Part shown: positions 1 through 6,923 of the stretch, piece after piece | Position numbering within the stretch: position 1 is the stretch's first letter | Layout of the letters: every line of letters begins with the position of its first letter | Assembly (NCBI GenBank): GCA_022340315.1 | Contig: JAJDOD010000048.1 | Span: 1 to 48,844, forward strand | Origin: Silicimonas sp. | Lineage (GTDB): Bacteria > Pseudomonadota > Alphaproteobacteria > Rhodobacterales > Rhodobacteraceae | DNA: 48,844 nt | Reading direction: 5' to 3' | Position numbers and translations under genes: made by a program | The notes under the pieces: model-generated | Database searches by the model: none | The model's input: the letters and a program-made list of their open reading frames with translations, nothing else | What the model was told of the DNA's origin: nothing

Positions 1-1341
1 GACACCATTCCGCGGACGGTGCAGACGCTGAAGACCTGGGACGCCGAGGCGAGCGACCTGCCGGACGAGGAGACGTTTCTCGCCTTTTACACGGATTTGG
101 TCTTCGCCGAGGAGCGCAAGCAGCACACCCGTCTTGGCACCCGCCTGAACTATGAGCTGACCGGTATTTCCTCGCTGTTCCGGAAGTCGGGGCGGGGCGT
201 TGGCCGGTTTGACGCGGATGAGTATACCGACGCCTATACCGACTTGAACGATGCCTGGGCGGACCCGGCCACCTGGGCCGAGCTTGCCAGCGAGGCCGGA
301 CCGCACACGGCTTCGGCCTATACCACCTGGGTCGCGGTGCAGATCGAGAATGAAGACGACCCGCTTGAGGAAGACCCGACCGACTGGGACGTTCTCTTTG
401 CGAACCTGCATGCGGACCTTCAGGCGGCGGACAGCTACGACAACCCGCTGCTTGAGGAGGCGCGGGTTGCCAGCGCGAACATCGAAACGATGTCGTATCG
501 TGCCGCCTTCGAGGACATCGACGAGGATTGGTTGGACCCCGAAGTGTGGAAGACCATTCAGACCTATTCAGCGACCTATACGCCTGGCTATTTCCTGAAT
601 TCGGTCGACTTGGAACTGACGCCCGACGGGATTCAGGCGCGCGATGAAGATCAGCAGATTTATGTGACGCTGTTCAAGCGGACGCTGTTCATGTCGCTGA
701 CGATCACGTTCTCCTGCATTCTGCTCGGCTACCCCGTGGCCTGGCTTATGGCGAACCTGCCGGCGCGGTCGGCCAACCTGCTGCTGATCCTGGTTCTGCT
801 GCCGTTCTGGACCTCGCTTCTGGTGCGCACGAGTGCCTGGAAGGTGCTGCTGCAGCAACAGGGGGTGATAAACGATATTCTTGTCTGGACTGGGATCATA
901 GACGATGCCGGGCGGCTGGTGATGATCAACAACCAGACCGGCACGATCATAGCGATGACGCATATCCTGCTGCCGTTCATGATCCTGCCGCTTTATTCGG
1001 TGATGAAGACCATCCCGATCACCTACGTCCGCGCCGCCAAGTCGCTTGGCGCGACCGACTGGACCGCCTTCTGGCGGGTCTATTTCCCGAACTCGGTGCC
1101 GGGCATCGGGGCGGGCTCGATCCTCGTGTTCATCCTGGCGATCGGTTACTACATCACGCCGGAGCTGGTTGGCGGCACGCAGGGCGTGTTCATCTCGAAC
1201 CGGATTGCGTTCCACATCTCGTCATCGCTGAACTGGGGCCTTGCGGCCGCGCTGGGGACGATCCTGCTGGCGGCGGTCCTGATGCTTTACTACGTCTATG
1301 ATCGCGTCGTTGGCATCGACAACGTGAAGCTGGGAGGCTGA
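1..1341 (+). CDS. ABC transporter permease, PotB-like (5' end outside window)
   Basis: The frame is open to base 1, so the start lies upstream and 446 residues are visible. The first ~200 visible residues are acidic and hydrophilic. They look like the large extracytoplasmic segment that many alphaproteobacterial polyamine-type permeases carry between the first and second membrane helices. Five or so hydrophobic helices follow from about residue 222. The cytoplasmic EAA-type loop that contacts the ATPase is seen at residues 344-363 (RAAKSLGATDW, then FWRVYFP). It ends in a TGA one base before the next permease, so the two are cotranscribed and probably form a heterodimer. The import substrate (spermidine/putrescine or a similar compound) is inferred from family only; the ATPase and binding protein are expected to the left. 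Confidence 0.88.
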   Translation, partial: DTIPRTVQTLKTWDAEASDLPDEETFLAFYTDLVFAEERKQHTRLGTRLNYELTGISSLFRKSGRGVGRFDADEYTDAYTDLNDAWADPATWAELASEAGPHTASAYTTWVAVQIENEDDPLEEDPTDWDVLFANLHADLQAADSYDNPLLEEARVASANIETMSYRAAFEDIDEDWLDPEVWKTIQTYSATYTPGYFLNSVDLELTPDGIQARDEDQQIYVTLFKRTLFMSLTITFSCILLGYPVAWLMANLPARSANLLLILVLLPFWTSLLVRTSAWKVLLQQQGVINDILVWTGIIDDAGRLVMINNQTGTIIAMTHILLPFMILPLYSVMKTIPITYVRAAKSLGATDWTAFWRVYFPNSVPGIGAGSILVFILAIGYYITPELVGGTQGVFISNRIAFHISSSLNWGLAAALGTILLAAVLMLYYVYDRVVGIDNVKLGG

Positions 1342-1342
1342 C

Positions 1343-2197
1343 ATGAGCGGATTGCCACCATATGCCTCGACCGGCCAGAAGGTCTGGTACTATACGTTCC
1401 GGGTCATCTGCGGCCTGATCTTCTTCTTCCTGATCGCGCCGATCCTGGTCATCATTCCGCTCAGCTTCAATGCCGAGGATTTCTTTACCTTCACGCCCGA
1501 GATGCTGCGGTTCGACCCGGCCGGGTATTCGCTGAAGCACTACGAGGACTTCTTCACCAACAGCAACTGGCAACAGGCGCTCTGGAACTCGGTGACCATC
1601 GCGCCTATGGCCACGCTGTTTTCGGTGTCTTTCGGAACTCTCGCGGCAATCGGGCTGAGTCAGCCGCATGTGCCGTTCCGGCGCGCGATCATGGCCATCC
1701 TGATCTCGCCGATGATCGTCCCGCTGATCATCTCGGCGGCGGGGATGTTCTTCTTCTACAGCCGGGTCGGATTGCAGGGCACCTACTGGGGCGTGGTGCT
1801 GGCACATGCGGCACTTGGCATTCCTTTTGTCATCATCACGGTGACCGCCACGCTCGTGGGATTTGATCGCAGTCTGACGCGCGCGGCAGCGAACATGGGA
1901 GCGGATCCGGTGACGACGTTCTTCCGGGTGCAGATGCCGCTGATCCTGCCCGGTGTCATTTCGGGCGGCCTTTTTGCCTTCATTACCTCGTTCGACGAAG
2001 TCGTGGTCGTGCTCTTCGTCGGCTCGGCGGGTCAGAAGACGTTGCCCTGGCAGATGTTCACCGGATTGCGCGAACAGATCAGTCCCACCATCCTTGCGGT
2101 TGCGACGCTGCTTGTTGCGATCTCGGTCGTACTTCTTGCCACGCTCGAGATCCTGCGGCGCAGGTCCGAGCGGCTTCGCGGGATGTCGCCGGGCTGA
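1343..2197 (+). CDS. ABC transporter permease, PotC-like
   Basis: This is a 284-residue inner-membrane permease of the binding-protein-dependent transport family. Six hydrophobic segments are visible (about 20-41, 86-106, 116-138, 148-170, 201-219, 245-268). The EAA loop lies near residues 180-199 (RAAANMGADPV, then FFRVQMP). The ATG at 1343 follows a good GGGAGG ribosome site inside the end of the preceding permease and starts one base after its stop, so translation is coupled. It should be the second membrane half of a polyamine or opine-type importer. No terminator is evident after it. The next gene has its own promoter-like sequence and an unrelated function. Confidence 0.9.
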   Translation: MSGLPPYASTGQKVWYYTFRVICGLIFFFLIAPILVIIPLSFNAEDFFTFTPEMLRFDPAGYSLKHYEDFFTNSNWQQALWNSVTIAPMATLFSVSFGTLAAIGLSQPHVPFRRAIMAILISPMIVPLIISAAGMFFFYSRVGLQGTYWGVVLAHAALGIPFVIITVTATLVGFDRSLTRAAANMGADPVTTFFRVQMPLILPGVISGGLFAFITSFDEVVVVLFVGSAGQKTLPWQMFTGLREQISPTILAVATLLVAISVVLLATLEILRRRSERLRGMSPG

Positions 2198-2220
2198 GAT
2201 TTCCGGAATACATCTTTAAA

Positions 2221-2249
2221 TTGATCTGATATTGCCATCGCACTATTAT
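2221..2249 (+). promoter_or_regulatory. Candidate sigma-70 promoter for the receiver gene
   Basis: TTGATC (2221-2226) and TATTAT (2244-2249) are separated by exactly 17 bases in the 112-base gap between the permease and the response regulator. Predicted transcription would start near 2256, giving an untranslated leader of about 54 bases. This is a visual match, not tested. Confidence 0.4.
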
Positions 2250-2309
2250 AAGTTGTGTTGCGGGGTGGGTCTCCCTGCGACCTGCTGCGGTTCGTGGATA
2301 GGAGCGAGA

Positions 2310-2744
2310 ATGGCGAAAGAAACAACACTTGAGGGAAGGACGGCGCTTCTTGTCGAAGACGAACTATTCCTTGCGGACAAGATCAGCTCACAACTCGTTG
2401 CGTTGGGCTTCAAGGATGTCTTCACGGCGACGACGGTAGAGGAGGCGCTGCAGCATATCGAGAACGAACAGATCGGCCTCGCACTTCTCGACGTGAACCT
2501 GTCGAACGAGGAAACGACTATCGAACTGGGGTGGAGCCTGTCGGGCGATCAGGTTCCGGTCGTGTTCTACTCGGGAATGAACGCCGGCGAGATGAAGAAG
2601 AAGGCCCGGGGCCACGAGTTCATCGTCAAGCCGCTCAGTCTGCCGCGGCTGAAGGCCGCGATCCACCGCGCCGTTCTCCGCGCGCCGACGAGGAAGCCGG
2701 ATGCCGCGCAAAAAAAAATGACGGGCCATGAGGCCCGTCAGTAG
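2310..2744 (+). CDS. Stand-alone response regulator receiver protein
   Basis: This is a 144-residue protein that is essentially one receiver domain with no output domain. It has the acidic pair E16-D17 (LLVEDE), the phosphoacceptor D61 (ALLDVNLS) and the conserved K107 (FIVKPLS). I use the ATG at 2310, which has GGAG eight bases upstream. The frame extends to 2232, but those 26 residues are Cys-rich and unlike a receiver start. Single-domain receivers of this type act as phosphate sinks or as protein-protein switches; no partner kinase is adjacent. Its last eight codons before the stop are written over the terminator hairpin of the facing phaP gene, and the Lys codons come from that terminator's A-tract. 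Confidence 0.85.
   Translation: MAKETTLEGRTALLVEDELFLADKISSQLVALGFKDVFTATTVEEALQHIENEQIGLALLDVNLSNEETTIELGWSLSGDQVPVVFYSGMNAGEMKKKARGHEFIVKPLSLPRLKAAIHRAVLRAPTRKPDAAQKKMTGHEARQ
2710..2740 (-). terminator. Rho-independent terminator of phaP (inside the facing gene)
   Basis: A perfect 9-bp stem, TGACGGGCC at 2719-2727 and GGCCCGTCA at 2732-2740 with a 4-base loop, is followed on the minus strand by nine T residues (A-run 2710-2718). It therefore ends minus-strand transcription coming from phaP. It lies wholly inside the coding sequence of the plus-strand receiver gene. A second hairpin, GCCAAC/GTTGGC (2751-2756 and 2766-2771), sits in the gap between the two stop codons. Confidence 0.85.
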
Positions 2745-2788
2745 GTTGATGCCAACAGGGAGGACGTTGGCAATCAGAAACCTGTGGC

Positions 2789-3238
2789 TTACTTCGCGGT
2801 TGCCTTCTTGGCAGCGGCGGTCAGTTCGTCGGTGGCTTTCTTGACGGCTTTGGTGGCGTCTTCGCCCATGTCCTTGCCGGCGGCCAGCATCAGTTCGACG
2901 GTTTCCATCTGAACTTTCTTGGCGACTTCAGCGAAGGCAGCCATCGATTCCGAGCTCACCTCGGCCTGTGCCGAAGCGAAATCGGTCATGGCTTTGGTGT
3001 AGTCGGCCGGATCGTCCTTGACGTTGGTGACAACGCCCAGCTTGCCGATGGTGGCTTTCGTCCAGCCGGCGGAAATCTCGGTCGATTTCTCAGCAGCGTC
3101 GAGGACAACTTTCGACATCTTGTCGGCGAAGGTTGCCTGGATCTTGAAAGCTTCGGTCATCGCCGAGGTGTCAACCGGGAACGCGCCCAGCATGTCTTTC
3201 ATCATCTTGGTGTAGTCGTTGGCGGTCTTAGCGGCCAT
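2789..3238 (-). CDS. phaP: Phasin (PHA granule-associated protein)
   Basis: This is a 149-residue, Ala- and Lys-rich, helical protein without signal peptide or membrane segment, matching the phasin family in size and composition. It ends in a basic Ala/Lys tail (AAAKKATAK). Phasins coat polyhydroxyalkanoate granules and control their number and size. The gene lies downstream of phaC on the same strand. It starts at an ATG with GGAG nine bases upstream, is preceded by two perfect PhaR-type operators, and is followed by a strong terminator. In related genomes a phaR repressor gene usually follows phaP; here the neighbour is a receiver protein on the other strand. Confidence 0.9.
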   Translation of the reverse strand: MAAKTANDYTKMMKDMLGAFPVDTSAMTEAFKIQATFADKMSKVVLDAAEKSTEISAGWTKATIGKLGVVTNVKDDPADYTKAMTDFASAQAEVSSESMAAFAEVAKKVQMETVELMLAAGKDMGEDATKAVKKATDELTAAAKKATAK

Positions 3239-3295
3239 TGGATATCTCCATAGTCAGTGTCTGCGGGGATTGGCCCGCTGTTTGCAACTGCAGAA

Positions 3296-3324
3296 GATAT
3301 ACATGCTGCACCGCAGCAAATCAA
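3296..3324 (-). promoter_or_regulatory. phaP promoter
   Basis: On the minus strand TTGATT (3324-3319) and TATATC (3301-3296) are separated by exactly 17 bases. The spacer contains the complete TGCTGC-ACC-GCAGCA palindrome, so a bound repressor would exclude RNA polymerase. The predicted start is about 50 bases before the phaP ATG. Confidence 0.6.
3304..3318. promoter_or_regulatory. PhaR-type operator, site 1
   Basis: TGCTGC-ACC-GCAGCA is a perfect 6-bp inverted repeat with 3-base spacing. It fits the CTGC-N3-GCAG sequence known as the binding site of the PHA repressor PhaR in Paracoccus and Rhodobacter. It fills the spacer of the phaP promoter. Confidence 0.65.
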
Positions 3325-3331
3325 GGGGTCA

Positions 3332-3346
3332 TGCTGCGGTGCAGCA
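3332..3346. promoter_or_regulatory. PhaR-type operator, site 2
   Basis: TGCTGC-GGT-GCAGCA is a second perfect copy, the exact reverse complement of site 1. It begins 28 bases away, just upstream of the -35 element. Two sites on nearly the same helix face suggest cooperative repressor binding. Confidence 0.6.
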
Positions 3347-3374
3347 AAAAATTGATTTGTTTTATTTCAGATGC

Positions 3375-5174
3375 TTATTCGTTTTTCGGTTTTTCTGTCA
3401 CGTAAGTTCCGGGTGCAGGGGCCAATGCAGGGAAGTCGGTTGAGTCCCCTGGAGCAAGAGCCGGAACCTGTTTTCCCGATCGCTTGGCAAGCCATTCTTC
3501 CCAATGCGGCCACCACGATCCCTCGTGGTAGGTTGCACCGTCCTGCCATTCCGCCGGATCGACCGGCCAGTTGTCGTTCATGTAATGGCCGTACTTGTTC
3601 TTGCTGGGCGGGTTGACGATGCCGGCGATATGCCCCGATTCCGACAGGATGAAGGTCTTCGAGCGGGCGCCCATCTTCTGGATGCCGGAGTAGCTCGTTT
3701 TCCATGCCGCGATGTGATCGGTCTCGCAGGCAACCGCGCAGAGCGGCACCTTGACGTCGCTGATCTGGACCATTTCGCCCAGCACCTCGATGCCGCCTTT
3801 CGCAAAGCGGTTCTCCTGGCAGAGGCCGCGGAGGTAATCCATCAGCATGCAGGCGGGCAGGTTGGTGCCGTCGCCGTTCCAGTAGAGCAGGTCGAAGGCG
3901 GGCGGAGCCTCGCCCAGCATGTAGCTGCGGATGGCGGGGCCGTAGATCAGGTCATTCGAGCGCAGGTAGCTGAACGTCCGGCTCATGATGAAGCTTTCGA
4001 GGATTCCGTCTTCCTCGACCTGGTGTTCGATGGCGTCGACGAAGTCGTTAGAGAGGAAGACGCCGACCTCGCCCTGGTCCTCGAAGTCGGCCAGCGTGGT
4101 GAAGAAGGTGGCGGACTTGATCGACTTGTCGCCGCGCTTGTTCATCAGGGCCAGCACCAGCGAAAGCGTGGTGCCCGCGATGCAATAGCCGATCGCGTTC
4201 ACCTGCGGCTCGCTGGTGATCTTCTTTACCGTCTCGACGGTCGTCAGGTAGCCTTTCTCGATGTAGTCATCGAGGCTGAAGTCGCGGTAGCTGGCATCCG
4301 GGTTCTTCCAGCTGACAACGAAAAGCGTGTAGCCCTGATCGACGACCCACCTGATAAGGCTGTTGGCGGGCTTCAGGTCGAGGATGTAGAACTTGTTGAT
4401 CCAGGGCGGGAACAAGACCAAGGGCGTCTTGTGGACAGTTTCAGTTGTCGGCGCGTACTGGATAAGTTCGAGAATTTCGTTGCGGAAGACCACCGAACCT
4501 TCCGCGGTGCCGATGTTCTCGCCGACCTTGAAGGCGTCCTTGTCGGCCAAGGTCACAAGAAGCTCGCCATCCGAACTTTCGATATCGCGCACAAGGTTTT
4601 CAAGCCCGTCGACGAGCGACTGGCCGTTGGTCTCGACCGCCTTCGTCAGGGCATCGGGGTTGGTGCTGAAGAAGTTGGTCGGGCTCATCATGTCGATGAT
4701 CTGCTGCGAGAAGTAGCGCAGGCGCTTCTTGTCGGTGTCGTCCAGTTCTTCGAGCTGGTCGACCGCCTTGCGGACGGCTTCCGACGAGAACATGTACTGC
4801 TGCTTGATGAAGTTGAAATACGGGTGCGTGTCCCAAAGCTCGTTGGAGAATCGCCGATCCTTGGGGCCGGTGTCCTCGGGCGGAGCGAGGTGACCGGTCA
4901 TCAGGCTTTCCTGAGCCTCGACGAAGTGCCGGAGCGCCTTGCCCCAATACTCGACCTGGGTTTCGAGAATGCGGGAAGGATGGGACATCGCCTCGGAAAA
5001 GTAGGCTGTCGCCGCCTTCATGTAGAGGTCGTGGCCGGGGCCCTGCAGACCGGGATGGATCTGCTTTTTCTGCGCGACAGCGGAGACAAATCGTTGCGAT
5101 AACTCCTCAACCTTCGCAAGATTCTCGTTCAAAACCTCGAGATTCTTTGCGTTTTCAATTTCTTCAGTTGTCAT
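3375..5174 (-). CDS. phaC: Class I poly(3-hydroxyalkanoate) synthase
   Basis: This is a 599-residue synthase that polymerises (R)-3-hydroxyacyl-CoA to polyester at the granule surface. The lipase-like box GYCIAG carries the nucleophile C331. The expected partners D486 (ETDH) and H515 (SGHIAG) are present, completing the Cys-Asp-His triad of the alpha/beta-hydrolase core. The N-terminal ~240 residues match the class I N domain, and the length is typical for class I, which needs no PhaE or PhaR subunit. Start ATG at 5174 has GGAAAG before it. It is divergent from phaZ across about 116 bases and upstream of phaP. BktB at 10.4 kb could supply acetoacetyl-CoA; phaB is not in the window. Confidence 0.95.
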   Translation of the reverse strand: MTTEEIENAKNLEVLNENLAKVEELSQRFVSAVAQKKQIHPGLQGPGHDLYMKAATAYFSEAMSHPSRILETQVEYWGKALRHFVEAQESLMTGHLAPPEDTGPKDRRFSNELWDTHPYFNFIKQQYMFSSEAVRKAVDQLEELDDTDKKRLRYFSQQIIDMMSPTNFFSTNPDALTKAVETNGQSLVDGLENLVRDIESSDGELLVTLADKDAFKVGENIGTAEGSVVFRNEILELIQYAPTTETVHKTPLVLFPPWINKFYILDLKPANSLIRWVVDQGYTLFVVSWKNPDASYRDFSLDDYIEKGYLTTVETVKKITSEPQVNAIGYCIAGTTLSLVLALMNKRGDKSIKSATFFTTLADFEDQGEVGVFLSNDFVDAIEHQVEEDGILESFIMSRTFSYLRSNDLIYGPAIRSYMLGEAPPAFDLLYWNGDGTNLPACMLMDYLRGLCQENRFAKGGIEVLGEMVQISDVKVPLCAVACETDHIAAWKTSYSGIQKMGARSKTFILSESGHIAGIVNPPSKNKYGHYMNDNWPVDPAEWQDGATYHEGSWWPHWEEWLAKRSGKQVPALAPGDSTDFPALAPAPGTYVTEKPKNE

Positions 5175-5290
5175 GGAGTACTTTCCAGCTTACTTTTCGC
5201 AGTTGCAGCATTTGCCATGTGACGACTTCGCCTGCGATAGGCAAAGCGACGCCGTGGCATCCCGCCACATGGGTCGTAGGAGTTCGTGAA

Positions 5291-6550
5291 TTGCGTTACA
5301 TGATGACATACGACCTCATGGAGACGGTGCGGAACACCAACCAGTGGATGGGGGCGACAGCCCTTTCCTTTGCATCTTATCCTATTTGGGGGGCCGTGCC
5401 GAATCCTGCGTTTCGTCTCATGGCCGCATGGGGCGATGTGACCGAGCGGAGCTTTTCGCGCATGGTCGCCAAGCCGGACTGGGGTATCGACACAGTGGTT
5501 GCCTCGGATGGCTGCGACCACGTGGTGACGGTCGAGACCGAGATTGCGCGCCCGTTCGGCGACCTGATCAGGTTCAAGGTGCAGGGGCGGCCCTACAAGC
5601 ACCGGAAGATCCTGCTGATCGCGCCGATGTCCGGGCACTACTCCACCCTTCTCAGGTCCACCGTGCAAAGCCTTTTGCCGGATGCCGAGGTCTGGGTGAC
5701 CGATTGGCACAACGCGCGCGATATTCCGGTCAGCGTCGGCAAGTTCGATATCGAGGATTACACGCTCTACCTGGCCGAGTTCATGCAGCAGCTTGGACCG
5801 GACACCAACGTGATCGCCGTCTGTCAGCCCGCGCCGCTGGCGCTTGCCGCGACGGCGTATCTCGCGGCTGAGGACCCGAAGGCGCAGCCGCGGACGCTGA
5901 CCCTGATCGGCGGGCCGATCGACCCGGATGCGGCGCGCACGGATGTCACCGATTTCGGACGCCGGGTCACGATGGGTCAGCTTGAGCAGTTCATTATCCA
6001 GCGGGTCGGCTTCAAGTACGCCGGCGTCGGGCGACTGGTCTATCCGGGCCTGCTGCAGCTTGCGTCTTTCATGTCGATGAACGCCGAGACCCACGCCAAG
6101 GCCTTTGGCGACCAGGTCCTTCGTGTCGCCAAGGGCGAAGCGGGCGAACACGACAAGCACAACAAGTTCTACGATGAATACCTGGCCGTGATGGACATGC
6201 CGGCAGAGTTTTACCTTTCCACCGTCGAACGCATCTTCAAGGACCGCGAGATCGCACGCAACGTGTTCGAAGTCGACGGTCGCCAGGTGGACATCGGGGC
6301 CATCACCAGTGTGGCCGTGAAGGTGGTCGAAGGCGAACGTGACGACATCTCGGCGCCGGGCCAGTGCCGTGCGGCGCTCGACCTGCTGACCGGGCTGCCC
6401 GCCGAGAAGAAGGCAAGCCATCTCGAGCCGCGTGCGGGCCACTATGGAATCTTTGCCGGGAAGAGCTGGCGCAACAACATCCGCCCGCTGGTGCTGGATT
6501 TCATCGACAAGAACGTACCCGTCCGCGCCAGCCGGAAGAAATCCGCCTGA
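5291..6550 (+). CDS. phaZ: Intracellular poly(3-hydroxybutyrate) depolymerase
   Basis: This is a 419-residue PhaZ-type enzyme that mobilises intracellular PHB. It is an alpha/beta hydrolase of the depolymerase family that uses Cys rather than Ser: AVCQPAP with the likely nucleophile C178, preceded by APMSGHYSTLL, the region around the oxyanion hole, and followed by a C-terminal RAGHYG His. Start choice: a TTG at 5291 has AGGAG at the right distance (8 bases). The tandem ATGs at 5300 and 5303 would leave that site 17 bases away, so TTG is preferred, though the ATG is possible. The gene is divergent from phaC. It ends three bases before the convergent DUF3572 gene. Confidence 0.9.
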   Translation: MRYMMTYDLMETVRNTNQWMGATALSFASYPIWGAVPNPAFRLMAAWGDVTERSFSRMVAKPDWGIDTVVASDGCDHVVTVETEIARPFGDLIRFKVQGRPYKHRKILLIAPMSGHYSTLLRSTVQSLLPDAEVWVTDWHNARDIPVSVGKFDIEDYTLYLAEFMQQLGPDTNVIAVCQPAPLALAATAYLAAEDPKAQPRTLTLIGGPIDPDAARTDVTDFGRRVTMGQLEQFIIQRVGFKYAGVGRLVYPGLLQLASFMSMNAETHAKAFGDQVLRVAKGEAGEHDKHNKFYDEYLAVMDMPAEFYLSTVERIFKDREIARNVFEVDGRQVDIGAITSVAVKVVEGERDDISAPGQCRAALDLLTGLPAEKKASHLEPRAGHYGIFAGKSWRNNIRPLVLDFIDKNVPVRASRKKSA

Positions 6551-6553
6551 GGA

Positions 6554-6841
6554 TCAGGTCCAGTTGACCTGGGCGCCGCCGGGAAGCGCGGCGCGCGCCC
6601 TGAGCGGCAGGTCATAGGCATAATCGGCGCTGTCGCAAAACGCCTGAATCCAGGCGTCGTCCATAAGCAGGAAATCGAGGACCGAGGCCAGGAACTCGGG
6701 GTCCCTGGCACGCTGCCGCATGTCGTCGGCGCCGGCACCGGACGCGCCGAGGAAAACGGGCAACAACTCGTCATTCCCCACAAGCCATGACAGTGCCTCG
6801 ATGGCCAGAAGTTCGGCCGAGTCCTGCGCAAGAGGTGTCAT
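6554..6841 (-). CDS. DUF3572 family protein
   Basis: This is a 95-residue, mostly helical acidic protein (LAIEALSWLVG at the start, then LDFLLMDDAWI). It matches the DUF3572 family, which is common in Alphaproteobacteria and typically lies divergent to a pleD-like gene, as here. It has no membrane segment, no metal motif and no known function. Start is the ATG at 6841, and the upstream 82-base gap is shared with pleD. It converges tail-to-tail with phaZ with three bases between the stop codons. Confidence 0.8.
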   Translation of the reverse strand: MTPLAQDSAELLAIEALSWLVGNDELLPVFLGASGAGADDMRQRARDPEFLASVLDFLLMDDAWIQAFCDSADYAYDLPLRARAALPGGAQVNWT

Positions 6842-6850
6842 GACGGCTCC

Positions 6851-6868
6851 GTTAAAGAGAATCTTAAC
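6851..6868. promoter_or_regulatory. GTTAA-N8-TTAAC palindrome before pleD
   Basis: GTTAA (6851-6855) and TTAAC (6864-6868) form an inverted repeat in the DUF3572/pleD divergent gap. It resembles the cell-cycle regulator CtrA site TTAA-N7-TTAA but has one extra spacer base, so this is only a candidate. Confidence 0.25.
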
Positions 6869-6923
6869 GCTTATGAGAAAAGACTGAATGGCAAATCAAG
6901 ACTTTTACATGAATTGAACAACC

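Noticed and set aside
3504-5102. Long plus-strand open frame (532 codons) opposite phaC
   Set aside because: It is the antisense of a clear phaC gene. Composition is rich in Arg, Val, Asp and His with no domain or ribosome site, as expected from high-GC shadow frames.
5171-6442. 423-codon minus-strand frame opposite phaZ
   Set aside because: Shadow of phaZ; it would also collide with phaC's start and promoter.
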